DNA of 64,000 nucleotides from Pseudomonas sp. PDM05 (GTDB lineage Bacteria; Pseudomonadota; Gammaproteobacteria; Pseudomonadales; Pseudomonadaceae), in the NCBI RefSeq assembly GCF_014851685.1, contig NZ_JACVAC010000001.1:868001-932000 (forward strand), read 5' to 3'. Made by a program: the position numbers and the translations under genes. Shown one piece after another: positions 33,365-43,428 of the stretch. Position 1 is the stretch's first letter; the number at the start of each line of letters is the position of its first letter. The notes under the pieces were generated by a model. The model had not been told where the DNA came from. It saw only the letters and a program-made list of their open reading frames with translations, and ran no database searches.

Positions 33365-36300
33365 TCAGGGCTCTACCTGGCTCCATTGCTTGCTCAGGCG
33401 CTTGTCGGAAATCGGCACCTTGGTGCCCAACTGCTGGCCAAACAACGACACCCGGTACTCTTCCAACCACCAGCGGTAGAGCTCCAGTTGAGGATCGCGC
33501 TTGCCTTCCTGGGCGTGTTTTTTCAGGCGATTCTCGTACTGCGCCCACAAACCGGCCAACTCGCCACTCCAGACCCGATCCTTCTGTACCTGGCTCGGCA
33601 GTTTCTCCAGGCGCAGCTCGATGGCCTTGAGATAGCGTGGCAGTTCCTTGAACCACCGCGCCGGGGTTTCCCGTACAAAACCGGGATACACCAGGTTGCC
33701 CAGTTGCTGCTTGATGTCATTCAGGGCCACGGCCTGAGCCAGGTCGATCTTGCCTTTGAAACGTTTTTGCAGTGCGTGCCAGAGCTTCAGAACCTCCAGG
33801 GTCAAGCGTGCCAGGCGTTCGGCATGCTCGGTCCAACTGCCGCGCTTGCGCTCGGCCAAGGCGGCCAAACCCGCGCCGTCACGCGGCAGGCTGGTTTCGC
33901 CTTCGAGCACGCAGGTGTCGAGGCTGGCCAGCAGGATGTCTTCCACCAGTGCATCGATACGCCCCAGTTCGCGGTACATCAACCCCAACTCAGTCAGGCC
34001 GGGCAATTTGCCGCGCAGGAATTTGGCCGGTTCCGCCAGTTGCTGCATCAGCAAACGCTGCAAGGCGCGGCGATGTTGGAATTCAGCTTCGGCGGCCGTG
34101 GAAAAACGCCCTTCCTTGACCGTACCGTTTTCTTCCACCAGCGCCGGATAAACCGTCATCGACAGGCCGGCGATCTTTTGCTGGGTCTTCTGCGCCACCG
34201 CCGCGAACACCTTGGCCTCTACCGGCTGTTGGCTTTTCGCGGTTTGCGGCACCGCCAGCGCGGCCTGGCTGGCTTCGGCGAAGCGTGCGGTCAGCTCGGC
34301 CAGGTCGCGGCCTTCGCCGAGGAACTTGCCTTGGCCATCGACCACTTCCAGGTTCATCTTCAGATGGTTGTCCACCTGCTGCGCCGCCTCGGCCCAGGCT
34401 TCATCGCTGACGCGGGCACCGGTCATGCGCAGCAACTCACGGCCGAGCGCCTGGGGCAGCGAGCCCTGGCCGAATTCGATGCGTTGCAGCGCCGCCTTGA
34501 CGAAGTCCGGCACCGGCACGAAGTTCTTGCGCAGCGCCTTTGGCAGGTTGCGCACCAGGGCGATGCATTTGGCCTCGATCAGCCCCGGCACCAGCCATTC
34601 CAGGCGTTCCGGCGGCAACGCCGGCAACAGCGGCGCGGGCACGCGCAGGGTTACGCCGTCGCGGGGGTGGTTGGGTTCGAAGTGGTAACTCAAGGCCAGG
34701 GCCAGGTCGCCCAGGTGCAGGGTGTCCGGGTAATGCGCGGCGGTGACCTCACTGGCCTCGCGGGCCAGCACGTCTTCTTCGCGCATGATCAACAGCTGCG
34801 GGTCTTTCTGGCTGTGGATCTTGTACCAGCTGTCAAACGTCGCAGTCTGGTGGATCTCTGCCGGCAAGCGCGCATCGTAGAAGGCATACAGCGTTTCCTC
34901 GTCGGCGAGGATGTCACGACGGCGCGCCTTGGCTTCCAGCTCATCGAGCTGTTCCAGCAGTTGCTGGTTGGCGGTCAGGCACTTGGCCCGCGACTGGATC
35001 TCGCCACGCACCAAGCCTTCGCGGATAAACAACTCACGGGACACCACCGGGTCAATCGGCCCGTAATGCACCGGCCGGCGCCCGACCACGATCAGCCCGA
35101 ACAGGGTGATCTGCTCGAACGCCACCACCTGGCCGCGCTTTTTCTCCCAATGCGGTTCGAAGTGGTTCTTCTTGATCAGGTGCCCGGCCAGCGGCTCGAT
35201 CCAGTCGGCATCGATCTTGGCAACCATGCGCGCATACAGCTTGGTGGTTTCCACCAATTCGGCGGTCATCAGCCATTGCGGGCGCTTCTTGCCGATGCCC
35301 GATGACGGGTGAATCCAGAAGCGCCGCTGGCGCGCACCGAGGTAATCGCCGTCTTCGGTTTTCTGGCCGATCTGGCTGAGCAGGCCGGACAGCACCGCCT
35401 TGTGCAGTTTGGGGAAATCCGCCGGCTCTTTATTGATCGTCAGCTGCATGTCGCGACAGATCAGGCTGAGCTGGCGGTGGGAATCGCGCCATTCGCGCAG
35501 GCGCAGGTAGTTGAGGAAGTTCTTGCGGCACCAGTTACGCAAAGGGCTGGCGGTGAGTGCCTGGCGCTGCTCTTCAAAACCGCGCCACAGATTGACCAAC
35601 CCGGCGAAGTCCGAATCCGCATCTTTCCACTGGGCGTGGGCCTGGTCGGCGGCCTGTTGACGCTCCGGCGGGCGCTCGCGCGGGTCCTGGATCGACATGG
35701 CGCTGGCGACGATCAGCACTTCCTGCAAACTGCCGAGCTTGGCCGCTTCCAGCAGCATGCGGCCCATGCGCGGGTCCACCGGCAGGCGCGCCAGTTGGCG
35801 GCCCAACGGCGTGAGCTGGCTATTGCGGTCCACCGCCGAGAGCTCTTGCAGCAGGTTGAAACCGTCGCTGATGGCCTTGCCGTCCGGCGGCTCGATAAAC
35901 GGGAAGTCGGTGATTTCGCCGAGGCGCAGGTGCAGCATCTGCAGGATCACGGCGGCGAGGTTGGTACGCAGGATTTCCGGGTCGGTAAATTCCGGACGCC
36001 CGATAAAATCCTCTTCACTGTACAAGCGGATGCAGATGCCCGGCTCGACCCGGCCGCAACGACCTTTACGCTGGTTGGCGCTGGCCTGGGAAATCGCTTC
36101 GATCGGCAGGCGTTGCACCTTGGCACGGTAGCTGTAGCGGCTGATGCGCGCGGTGCCGCTGTCGATCACATAACGGATGCCCGGTACGGTCAGCGAGGTT
36201 TCCGCGACGTTGGTTGCCAGCACCACACGACGGCCTGGATGGGACTGGAAAATCCGCTGCTGCTCGGCCGGTGACAGGCGCGCATACAGCGGCAGGATTT

Positions 36301-37276
36301 CGGTGTGCTTGAGCTGGGCCTTGCGCAGCATTTCGGCGGCATCGCGGATCTCGCGCTCACCCGGCAGGAACACCAGCACATCGCCCGGGCTGCGCCGTTC
36401 GCTGCGCTCGTAGGCGGCGATTTCATCCAGGGTGGCCAGGATCGCCTGGTCGACGGTGAGGTCATCCTCGACGCGGTTGCCCTCCTCGTCCTGCTCCAGG
36501 GTCAGCGGGCGATACCAGGTGTCCACCGGGAAAGTGCGACCCGAGACTTCGACGATCGGGGCATCGTCGAAGTGCTTGGAGAAACGCTCCAGGTCAATGG
36601 TCGCCGAGGTGATGATGACCTTCAGGTCCGGGCGGCGCGGCAGCAGGGTTTTCAGGTAGCCCAGCAGGAAGTCGATGTTAAGGCTGCGTTCGTGGGCTTC
36701 GTCGACGATGATCGTGTCGTAGCGCTCGAGGTAGCGGTCGTTCTGGGTTTCTGCCAGCAGGATGCCGTCGGTCATCAGCTTGATCAGGGTGTTGGAATCG
36801 CTCTGGTCTTCAAAGCGCACCTGATAACCGACCAGCGCGCCCAATGGCGTGGCCAACTCTTCGGCGACCCGGCTGGCCACGCTGCGTGCGGCGATCCGGC
36901 GGGGCTGGGTGTGACCAATGAGACCGAACTGGCCACGACCGATTTCCAGGCAGATCTTCGGCAACTGGGTGGTCTTGCCCGAGCCGGTTTCGCCGGCAAT
37001 GATCAGCACCTGATGCTGGTTCAGCGCTTCTTTGATTTCATCGCGCTTGGCCGCAATCGGCAGGCTGTCGTCATAACGAATCACCGGCAGGCTGGCGCGC
37101 CGCGCCGTGACCTGGGCACAGGACGCCTGCATGCGCACGACCCACTGCGCCAACTTGTCCTCGTCGGGCTTTTTGCGCAGCTCAAGCAACTGCCGACGCA
37201 AACGGTGGCGGTCGGCAAGCATGGCGTGGTCGAGGGTTTTGAGCAGTTGGTCGATAGTGGGCGCTTGGTCAGTCAT
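33365..37276 (-). CDS. hrpA: ATP-dependent RNA helicase HrpA
   Basis: A 1303-residue DEAH-box helicase. Motif I AGETGSGKTTQLPK, HTQPRRIAARSVASRVAEEL, motif II IIVDEAHERSLNIDFLLGYLK, motif III ITSATID, then NVAETSLTVPGIRYVIDSG and QRKGRCGRVEPGICIRLYSEEDF (motifs V-VI), a winged-helix/ratchet region, an OB fold and the long HrpA-specific C-terminal domain (DUF3418) to RLSKQWSQVEP. Length matches HrpA (about 1300). HrpA rescues stalled ribosomes in E. coli. The short stop-to-KAS III gap (255 nt) holds the KAS III promoter. Confidence 0.96.
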   Translation of the reverse strand: MTDQAPTIDQLLKTLDHAMLADRHRLRRQLLELRKKPDEDKLAQWVVRMQASCAQVTARRASLPVIRYDDSLPIAAKRDEIKEALNQHQVLIIAGETGSGKTTQLPKICLEIGRGQFGLIGHTQPRRIAARSVASRVAEELATPLGALVGYQVRFEDQSDSNTLIKLMTDGILLAETQNDRYLERYDTIIVDEAHERSLNIDFLLGYLKTLLPRRPDLKVIITSATIDLERFSKHFDDAPIVEVSGRTFPVDTWYRPLTLEQDEEGNRVEDDLTVDQAILATLDEIAAYERSERRSPGDVLVFLPGEREIRDAAEMLRKAQLKHTEILPLYARLSPAEQQRIFQSHPGRRVVLATNVAETSLTVPGIRYVIDSGTARISRYSYRAKVQRLPIEAISQASANQRKGRCGRVEPGICIRLYSEEDFIGRPEFTDPEILRTNLAAVILQMLHLRLGEITDFPFIEPPDGKAISDGFNLLQELSAVDRNSQLTPLGRQLARLPVDPRMGRMLLEAAKLGSLQEVLIVASAMSIQDPRERPPERQQAADQAHAQWKDADSDFAGLVNLWRGFEEQRQALTASPLRNWCRKNFLNYLRLREWRDSHRQLSLICRDMQLTINKEPADFPKLHKAVLSGLLSQIGQKTEDGDYLGARQRRFWIHPSSGIGKKRPQWLMTAELVETTKLYARMVAKIDADWIEPLAGHLIKKNHFEPHWEKKRGQVVAFEQITLFGLIVVGRRPVHYGPIDPVVSRELFIREGLVRGEIQSRAKCLTANQQLLEQLDELEAKARRRDILADEETLYAFYDARLPAEIHQTATFDSWYKIHSQKDPQLLIMREEDVLAREASEVTAAHYPDTLHLGDLALALSYHFEPNHPRDGVTLRVPAPLLPALPPERLEWLVPGLIEAKCIALVRNLPKALRKNFVPVPDFVKAALQRIEFGQGSLPQALGRELLRMTGARVSDEAWAEAAQQVDNHLKMNLEVVDGQGKFLGEGRDLAELTARFAEASQAALAVPQTAKSQQPVEAKVFAAVAQKTQQKIAGLSMTVYPALVEENGTVKEGRFSTAAEAEFQHRRALQRLLMQQLAEPAKFLRGKLPGLTELGLMYRELGRIDALVEDILLASLDTCVLEGETSLPRDGAGLAALAERKRGSWTEHAERLARLTLEVLKLWHALQKRFKGKIDLAQAVALNDIKQQLGNLVYPGFVRETPARWFKELPRYLKAIELRLEKLPSQVQKDRVWSGELAGLWAQYENRLKKHAQEGKRDPQLELYRWWLEEYRVSLFGQQLGTKVPISDKRLSKQWSQVEP

Positions 37277-37509
37277 CTGGGTGGTAAAGGTCTTCGGGAT
37301 GGGGCAGGCATGACCTGCACAGCGGTGGACGGATAAGACGAGTTGGCGATTGTCGCAGATTTCGACGGTTCTGAAGACGGCCCGTCAAAAGCAACGGGAC
37401 TTTCGCTCATGCCGTGGCGAAATTAACTACAGCGGATCAACACTCTCCCCCACACGTTTCTAGCGAAAATCCGATTTGTGACGGGTGACGCAAGCGCTCC
37501 AATGAGCTG

Positions 37510-37525
37510 GCCAGTCCTGACTGGC
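37510..37525. repeat. 7-bp inverted repeat upstream of the first MPIDS gene
   Basis: GCCAGTC-CT-GACTGGC, 34 nt before the start. A possible operator or a leader hairpin. Confidence 0.4.
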
Positions 37526-37558
37526 TGTTCATTAACGCCGACTCAGAACGGAGCTCCT

Positions 37559-37819
37559 ATGCCAATCGACTCATCCACTGCCACCCCCCATCTACCTTCT
37601 TATGCAGACGCGATGCGTGCGCAGCCTCGATCGGCTGACTCGCTGCCACCGCCAGCCTATGAATTCCCGCCCAGCTATACAAAAAACGCCAGTGAGCAGC
37701 CTGCGAACCGCCACGCCTCATCTACGCCAACCACCAACCTGACAGCGAGCCGAATCAGCAGTCAACCCAGCGCGCAAGCCATGCGCGGGATGAACGCACT
37801 GAGTGGATTCTCCCGCTGA
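37559..37819 (+). CDS. Disordered hypothetical protein with PPxY motifs (MPIDS protein 1)
   Basis: An 86-residue Ser/Ala/Pro/Thr-rich protein of low complexity, no membrane segment and no Sec signal. Seen: MPIDSSTATPHLPSYADAM at the start and then LPPPAYEFPPSY, which contains PPAY and PPSY, two PPxY motifs of the type that bind eukaryotic WW domains. ATG follows GGAG at 6 nt. The GC content around it is visibly lower than in the flanking genes. The next gene, 49 nt downstream, opens with an almost identical MPIDS. Such composition is common in secreted effectors, but nothing here proves secretion. Confidence 0.65.
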   Translation: MPIDSSTATPHLPSYADAMRAQPRSADSLPPPAYEFPPSYTKNASEQPANRHASSTPTTNLTASRISSQPSAQAMRGMNALSGFSR

Positions 37820-37868
37820 CTGGCCACGTACACGCGCCCTCTCACCACGTACAGGACATGAAATCGTT

Positions 37869-38471
37869 ATGCCCATTGACTCCAATAGCTATGCCTACAG
37901 CAATAGTGGTAACAACCACAATTACGCCAACAAATATCAGTCCATCGCGCCTGAGACCTCGACATCGCACAGTTCCTGGCATAACCCGGAACCCCGCGAG
38001 CGCTCATCCAGTACCTATTCAAGCGCCAGCTCATCGCAACCACTGCTCAACCAAACACCCAGTTCATCATTGAGTGCCACCCAAAAAACCAATGTCCAGG
38101 CACTCACCCATCAGCACAGCGTCCTGTCGACGCTTCCTGAACAGTTTCCGACGTCTGCAATCCCTAAAGAAAGCTATAACAAGGCCCTGAACCTGACGGA
38201 AAAACGCATCACCCAGGAACAGAACCCTCCATCCAGCAGGAACCCAGTGACCCAGTACAAACACCGCCAGGAGGTCAAGAAAACAGACAAAGAGCTGGGG
38301 AACGAGATGAAAAATCTCTACAAACAAGCTAGAGATGTTCAGACAAACGGCACCAACCAGACCGACAAAAACCGCGCGTCCAACCACTCGGACTCACTGT
38401 TGGCGCTAGGCAACGGCCAGCCTTGGCTGAAAGATGTGCGCAAGGAAAACAGAAAAGCGGAAGGCGTCTAA
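37869..38471 (+). CDS. Ser/Asn-rich hypothetical protein (MPIDS protein 2)
   Basis: A 200-residue protein. N-terminal half Ser/Asn/Tyr/Thr-rich and likely disordered (MPIDSNSYAYSNSGNNHNYA...); C-terminal half more charged and helical (KRITQEQNPP..., EVKKTDKELGNEMKNLYKQARDV). No signal peptide or membrane segment. The ribosome site (AGGA, about 12 nt away) is poor. DNA is AT-richer than neighbours, codon use is less GC-biased, and it follows the first MPIDS gene closely. A transferred effector-like pair is possible; homology to known families is not evident. Confidence 0.65.
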   Translation: MPIDSNSYAYSNSGNNHNYANKYQSIAPETSTSHSSWHNPEPRERSSSTYSSASSSQPLLNQTPSSSLSATQKTNVQALTHQHSVLSTLPEQFPTSAIPKESYNKALNLTEKRITQEQNPPSSRNPVTQYKHRQEVKKTDKELGNEMKNLYKQARDVQTNGTNQTDKNRASNHSDSLLALGNGQPWLKDVRKENRKAEGV

Positions 38472-38532
38472 TGCCTTGTCGATCAGACCCGGCCTGATCG
38501 ACACCTTCGCATTGCCTGGCGTATGACGGGCT

Positions 38533-40254
38533 TTAGTCGGCCGTTCGACCGGTGCGTCGGTAAGGGAAAACATCAATAACCTTACCGGCGCGAATCGCCT
38601 CTTGCAGCCCCTTCCAATAATCGGCGTTGTACAACTCGCCGTGCAATTCATTGAACAACTTGCGCTGGCCCGCATCGGCAAACAGAAACGGCGGGAATTC
38701 TTCGGGAAACACATCCAGCGGGCCAATGGAGTACCAGGGCTCGGAGGCCATTTCATCCTCGGGGGTGCGCGGCGCGGGGATGTGGCGGAAGTTGGCCTCG
38801 GTCAGAAAGCAGATTTCGTCGTAGTCATAGAACACCACGCGGCCGTGGCGGGTGACGCCGAAATTCTTGAGCAACATGTCACCCGGAAAAATATTCGCCG
38901 CCGCCAATTGCTTGATGGCCAGGCCATAGTCTTCCAGGGCCTCGCGCACTTGGGCGGGGTTGGCGTGGTCGAGGTAGAGATTGAGCGGGGTCATGCGCCG
39001 TTCGGTCCAGCAGTGGCGGATCAGCACCGTGTCACCTTCGACTTCGACGGTGCCGGCGGCGACTTCAAGCAATTCGGCCAGGCACTCGGGCTCGAATTTG
39101 CTCAGGGGGAAGCGAAAGTCGGCGAACTCCTGGGTGTCGGCCATGCGCCCGACGCGGTCGACGCTTTTGACCAGCCGGTACTTCTCGATCACGGTGGCGC
39201 GGTTGACGTTTTTCGACGGCGAAAAGCGGTCCTTGATGATCTTGAACACGGTGTTGAAGCCCGGCAGCGTGAACACGCTCATGACCATGCCGCGCACGCC
39301 GGGGGCCATGATGAACTGGTCGTCGGTGGTCGCCAGGTGGTTGATCAGCGCGCGGTAGAACTCCGACTTGCCGTGTTTGTAGAAGCCGATGGAGGTGTAC
39401 AGCTCGGCGATATGCTTGCCCGGCAGGATGCGCCGCAGAAAGCCGATGAATTCCGCCGGCACCGGAACATCGACCATGAAGTAGGAACGGGTAAACGAAA
39501 AGATGATCGACACGTCGGCTTCGTCGGTGATCAACGCGTCGATCTGGATGCCCTGCCCTTCACGGTGCAGCAGCGGGATCACCAACGGCCATTGTTCGTC
39601 GCGGGTATAGATGCGTCCTACGAGGTACGCGCCTTTATTGCGGTAGAGCACCGAGGAAAACAGCTCGACCTTGAGGTCCGGGTCCTTGCACACCCAGTCC
39701 GGCAGGTTCTCGCGCAATTGCGCTTCGAGGCGGCGCAGGTCGGCGGGCAGGTCGGCGTAAGGCTCGCTGAAGCGGTAGTCGGCAAAGATCTGTCCAAGCA
39801 TCCCGGCGATGTTGCCCGCCGGCAGGTAGTTGCGGGTTTGCGCCGCACGCGCCCGGCGCAGGCTGGGCCGGGTGGTGTGGATGAACATGCAGCCGTCGCT
39901 GATCAAGTCGTGGCTGAACAGGCCGCAGAAAATCGAGTTGTACCAGGTCTCGGACAGCTCATCGTCGAAACGCAGGTCGATCAGGCCGATGTAAGCGTTT
40001 TTCACCAACGGCCACAGGCCTACGTCCAACAGCTCGTCTTCGCTGAAGCTGGCGCGCAGGCGCGTGGTCACTTCACTGACCTTTTCTTCATACAGGTTGA
40101 TACGCGCCGCCGACGCCGCCTGCCCCAGCTGCCACTGGGCCTTTTCGAAACGCTCGCGGGCGCCATCGGTGATCTGGCGGAAGTGCTCGCGGTAATCGTC
40201 AAAGCCATCGAGGATCATGCGGGCGATGGCAAGGGCGGGCGTCGGTTGCGACAT
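38533..40254 (-). CDS. aceK: Isocitrate dehydrogenase kinase/phosphatase AceK
   Basis: A 573-residue bifunctional enzyme that phosphorylates isocitrate dehydrogenase to route isocitrate into the glyoxylate shunt, and reverses it. Length matches AceK. Seen: [37 protein letters not shown] (ATP-binding loop and following lysines), [23 protein letters not shown] and [15 protein letters not shown] near the catalytic site. AGAGG lies upstream of the ATG. No aceA/aceB gene is adjacent, as usual in pseudomonads. Confidence 0.95.
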   Translation of the reverse strand: MSQPTPALAIARMILDGFDDYREHFRQITDGARERFEKAQWQLGQAASAARINLYEEKVSEVTTRLRASFSEDELLDVGLWPLVKNAYIGLIDLRFDDELSETWYNSIFCGLFSHDLISDGCMFIHTTRPSLRRARAAQTRNYLPAGNIAGMLGQIFADYRFSEPYADLPADLRRLEAQLRENLPDWVCKDPDLKVELFSSVLYRNKGAYLVGRIYTRDEQWPLVIPLLHREGQGIQIDALITDEADVSIIFSFTRSYFMVDVPVPAEFIGFLRRILPGKHIAELYTSIGFYKHGKSEFYRALINHLATTDDQFIMAPGVRGMVMSVFTLPGFNTVFKIIKDRFSPSKNVNRATVIEKYRLVKSVDRVGRMADTQEFADFRFPLSKFEPECLAELLEVAAGTVEVEGDTVLIRHCWTERRMTPLNLYLDHANPAQVREALEDYGLAIKQLAAANIFPGDMLLKNFGVTRHGRVVFYDYDEICFLTEANFRHIPAPRTPEDEMASEPWYSIGPLDVFPEEFPPFLFADAGQRKLFNELHGELYNADYWKGLQEAIRAGKVIDVFPYRRTGRTAD

Positions 40255-40643
40255 GCGGGAAACCTCTACGGGAATCTGGAAGCCCTGAGCTTAGCCAGTG
40301 TAGGAAGGCAGGAGAAGGAGGTTTTTTCGCGCACGGTTGTACAACTTGGTGCACTTCGTACATTTACTTTCAATTTTCATAAGTCGACCAGCCGGTCAAT
40401 AAATGCACCAAAACGTCGCAGTGGATTTTTCCGCACGCCTGAAACGCCGTGGCTTGGCGGGTTGGCCGTGAAAAACAGCGCATGTCACTCAAGCGCAGTG
40501 ATGTGTAACCGCATCGATGCAACGTAAGGGAAACCCTGATTACCTCATTAGTGGCACTTTGATATACAGCGCGCCCCTCCCCACCCTAACAAGGTCAAAA
40601 GACCGACCCGGGGACAGGTTCTAATCGCCTAAGGAGCATTGAG
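40255..40643. other. Intergenic region between aceK and a chemoreceptor
   Basis: A 389-nt gap between divergent genes, holding both promoters. It contains several partial inverted repeats (for example GGTC-AAAA-GACC near 40592) but no clear FliA promoter for the chemoreceptor, no terminator and no gene that I can support. Confidence 0.5.
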
Positions 40644-42269
40644 ATGTCATTGAGGAATATGCGGATCGGCGTGCGTGCCAGTCTGAGTTTTGGGGTTCTG
40701 GCCAGCCTGCTGGTGATTGTCGGCCTGTTTGGCCTGGGGCAGATGGCCAAGCTGCGCGAAAGCGCGCTGATCATCGAGCAATCGTGGATGCCGAGCATCG
40801 AGAATATCCACGACAGCGCCGCCTACGTCGCCAGCATCCGCCTGGAAACCTTGCGCCTGGCGACCACTGATGAGTCGCGGATTCGCGACAACAGCAAAAG
40901 CCTGATCACCCGCCAGCGCAGCGAACTGCAAACCTTGCTGGAACATCACGAGACCTTGCTCAGCAACGATCAAGAGCGCGAGTTGCTCAAGCAGCTCAAG
41001 GTCAATGTGAACAGCTACCTCAACCTGGTCGGGCAGATCGTCACGCTGGTGGACGGCGACCAGCAACAAGACGCCATCGACCTGCTCAACACGCGCCTGG
41101 CGCCCCAGGGCGTGGTCCTCGGCAAAAGCCTGGAAAGCCTGATTACCTTTAACCAGAGCGGCGTCGAGTCGGCGGTGGATGCGGCCGCGCGCACGTACTC
41201 GAGCGCGCTGTGGGTGGTCGGCCTGATCATCGTGTTTGCGTTGATCGCGACCTTGGCGCTGGCCTGGCTGCTGACACGCAGCATCACCGCCCCCATCAGC
41301 CAGGCACTGACGGTGGCGCGCACCATCGCCGCCGGAGACTTGAGCCAGCCGATCACTGTGCAAGGCCATGACGAACCGGCGCAATTGCTCGGCGCCCTGG
41401 CCGGCATGCAGGCCGAGTTGCAGGCCACCATCCGAGGCATCAGCGAATCGGCGCAACAACTGGCCTCCGCCGCGGAAGAGATGAGCTCGGTGATGGAACA
41501 GAGCACCCGTGGCCTGCAAGCGCAGAACGATGAAATCGAACAGGCCGCCACCGCCGTCACCCAGATGAGCGCGGCGGTGGACGAAGTGGCGGGCAATGCG
41601 GTGTCCAGCGCCGAGGCGTCGAAGGCGTCCGACGAAGACAGCAAGCACGGCCACTACCAGATCAGCGAAACCATCAGTTCGATCCAGAACCTGGTGGACG
41701 AAGTGCTCGGCGCCTCGAACAAGGCCGAAGGCCTGGCGGTACAGGCCCAGGACATCAGCAAGGTGCTGGAAGTGATCCGTGGCATCGCCGGGCAAACCAA
41801 CCTGCTGGCCCTCAACGCGGCGATTGAAGCCGCCCGCGCGGGCGAGGCCGGCCGTGGTTTTGCAGTGGTCGCCGACGAGGTGCGCTCGCTGGCGCAACGC
41901 ACCCAGGACTCCACCGAAGAAATCGAGCAGATGATCAACGGTATCCAGCAAGGCACCCAGGACACCGTCGGCGCGCTGAACAGCAGCGCGGAGCACGCCG
42001 GCCAGACCTTGCAGCGGGCCAACAGCGCCGGCAGCGCCCTGGAAAAGATCACCGCGGCCATTTCGCAGATCAGCCAGCGCAACCTGGTGATCGCCAGCGC
42101 CGCCGAACAGCAGGCACTGGTGGCCCGCGAAGTCGACCGCAGCCTGGTTAACATTCGCGACCTGTCCACCCAGACCGCCGCCGGAGCGACCCAGACCTCG
42201 GCCGCCAGCCAGGAACTGTCGCGCCTGGCGGTGGACCTCAATGGGTTGGTCACACGGTTTGTCCTGTGA
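40644..42269 (+). CDS. Methyl-accepting chemotaxis protein
   Basis: A 541-residue chemoreceptor. Segment 1 ([20 protein letters not shown], about 13-32), a periplasmic four-helix-bundle domain (4HB_MCP, about 35-185, [24 protein letters not shown]), segment 2 ([22 protein letters not shown]), HAMP, and the signalling domain with [18 protein letters not shown]. Ligand unknown. ATG follows AAGGAGCATTGAG. Same overall design as the receptor at 18945 but sequences differ in the sensor. Confidence 0.9.
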   Translation: MSLRNMRIGVRASLSFGVLASLLVIVGLFGLGQMAKLRESALIIEQSWMPSIENIHDSAAYVASIRLETLRLATTDESRIRDNSKSLITRQRSELQTLLEHHETLLSNDQERELLKQLKVNVNSYLNLVGQIVTLVDGDQQQDAIDLLNTRLAPQGVVLGKSLESLITFNQSGVESAVDAAARTYSSALWVVGLIIVFALIATLALAWLLTRSITAPISQALTVARTIAAGDLSQPITVQGHDEPAQLLGALAGMQAELQATIRGISESAQQLASAAEEMSSVMEQSTRGLQAQNDEIEQAATAVTQMSAAVDEVAGNAVSSAEASKASDEDSKHGHYQISETISSIQNLVDEVLGASNKAEGLAVQAQDISKVLEVIRGIAGQTNLLALNAAIEAARAGEAGRGFAVVADEVRSLAQRTQDSTEEIEQMINGIQQGTQDTVGALNSSAEHAGQTLQRANSAGSALEKITAAISQISQRNLVIASAAEQQALVAREVDRSLVNIRDLSTQTAAGATQTSAASQELSRLAVDLNGLVTRFVL

Positions 42270-42321
42270 TCCGCGCAGGGCTCGTGCAACACTCGGCGCC
42301 TGATTGATGTAGGAGTGTTCT

Positions 42322-43209
42322 GTGAGACCTGTCGACACCGTATACCTGCTGGGGCTCGCTGCCATTTGGGGCGCGAGTTTCCTGTTTATGCGCATCATCG
42401 CACCGGAACTCGGGGCAGTGCCGACCGCGTTTTTCCGCGTGTCGATTGCCGCCGCCGGCTTGCTGGCGATGCTCGCGGTAATGCGCGTGAAGTGGGATTT
42501 CCAGGGCAAGTTCAAGACCGTCCTGCTGCTGGGGGTCATCAACTCGGGCATCCCGGCGACCATGTATTCGGTGGCGGCCCAGGTGCTGCCAGCGGGTTAC
42601 TCGGCAATCTTCAACGCCACCACGCCGTTGATGGGCGTGTTGATCGGCGGGTTGTTTTTCAGTGAACGCCTGACGCCGTCGAAACTCGCCGGGGTCAGCC
42701 TGGGCCTGCTGGGCGTCGGCGTACTGACCCGCGCGGGGCCGGTGGCGTTTGACCTGGAATTGTTGATGGGCGCGCTGGCCTGCCTGGTGGCCACCACCTG
42801 TTATGGCTTTGCCGGGTTCCTCGCACGGCGCTGGCTGGATCAACGCGGCGGGCTGGACAGTCGCCTGTCGGCCTTGGGCAGTATGCTCGGCGCCACCCTG
42901 TTTCTGCTGCCGCTGTTCGCCTACAGCGCCATCAACCATCCGCCCGCGAGCTGGGGTGGCTGGCCGGTGTGGGGGTCGTTGCTGGGGTTGGGGCTGGTGT
43001 GTACGGCGCTGGCCTACGTCCTGTACTTCCGCTTGCTGACGGCCATCGGGCCGGTGAAGTCGATGACCACGACCTTTCTGATCCCGCCATTTGGGGTGTT
43101 GTGGGGCGCGCTGTTGTTGGGCGAGCCGTTGTCGATGGCCCATGTGTATGGCGCAGTGTTGATTGCCGGAGCGCTATGGCTAGTCCTACGCCGCCCAAAC
43201 CTGTCGTGA
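42322..43209 (+). CDS. EamA-family (DMT) transporter
   Basis: A 295-residue inner-membrane protein with ten hydrophobic segments in two EamA halves. The GTG start at 42322 follows TAGGAGTGTTCT. Seen: LLGLAAIWGASFLFMRIIAPELG in the first segment and GPVKSMTTTFLIPPFGVLWGALLLGEPL in the second half, typical of RhaT/YdcZ-like DMT exporters. Substrate unknown. The TGA stop lies in the outer arm of the downstream REPIN (CGTGAGCGGG). It follows the chemoreceptor by 52 nt and could be co-transcribed. Confidence 0.88.
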   Translation: MRPVDTVYLLGLAAIWGASFLFMRIIAPELGAVPTAFFRVSIAAAGLLAMLAVMRVKWDFQGKFKTVLLLGVINSGIPATMYSVAAQVLPAGYSAIFNATTPLMGVLIGGLFFSERLTPSKLAGVSLGLLGVGVLTRAGPVAFDLELLMGALACLVATTCYGFAGFLARRWLDQRGGLDSRLSALGSMLGATLFLLPLFAYSAINHPPASWGGWPVWGSLLGLGLVCTALAYVLYFRLLTAIGPVKSMTTTFLIPPFGVLWGALLLGEPLSMAHVYGAVLIAGALWLVLRRPNLS

Positions 43210-43333
43210 GCGGGATTGCCCGCGCTGGGGGGCGCAGCCGCCCCAAATCCAACCGCCTGCGTCTTACTGATACACCGAGGTGCCTGGGTTTAGGGCGGCT
43301 GCGCCACCCAGCGCGGGCAAGCCCGTTCACTAC
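43205..43333. repeat. REPIN (same family as 28082-28212)
   Basis: CGTGAGCGGG..TTGCCCGCGCTGGGGGGCGCAGCCGCCCCAAA and the inverse ending CCCGTTCACTAC. The centre holds CTTACTGATACACCG. It begins at the eamA stop codon. Confidence 0.9.
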
Positions 43334-43394
43334 AGGTTGTCGGGGAAGGCCGGGGCGTGGAGGAGTTTTCATCTGGCACCTGTAGGACGGCCGC

Positions 43395-43400
43395 TATAAT
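43395..43400 (+). promoter_or_regulatory. Candidate -10 box (TATAAT) of the CPBP gene
   Basis: TATAAT matches the sigma-70 -10 consensus in the gap between the REPIN and the CPBP start. No good -35 is seen at 17 nt, so it may depend on an activator or be an extended -10. Confidence 0.4.
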
Positions 43401-43428
43401 GCCGCCCAGATTTTTCCAAGGATTCCCC

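Noticed and set aside
37858..38073. 71-codon frame overlapping the second MPIDS gene
   Set aside because: It shares most of its length with the larger frame at 37869, has poorer start signals and would use an improbable composition; I kept the larger one.
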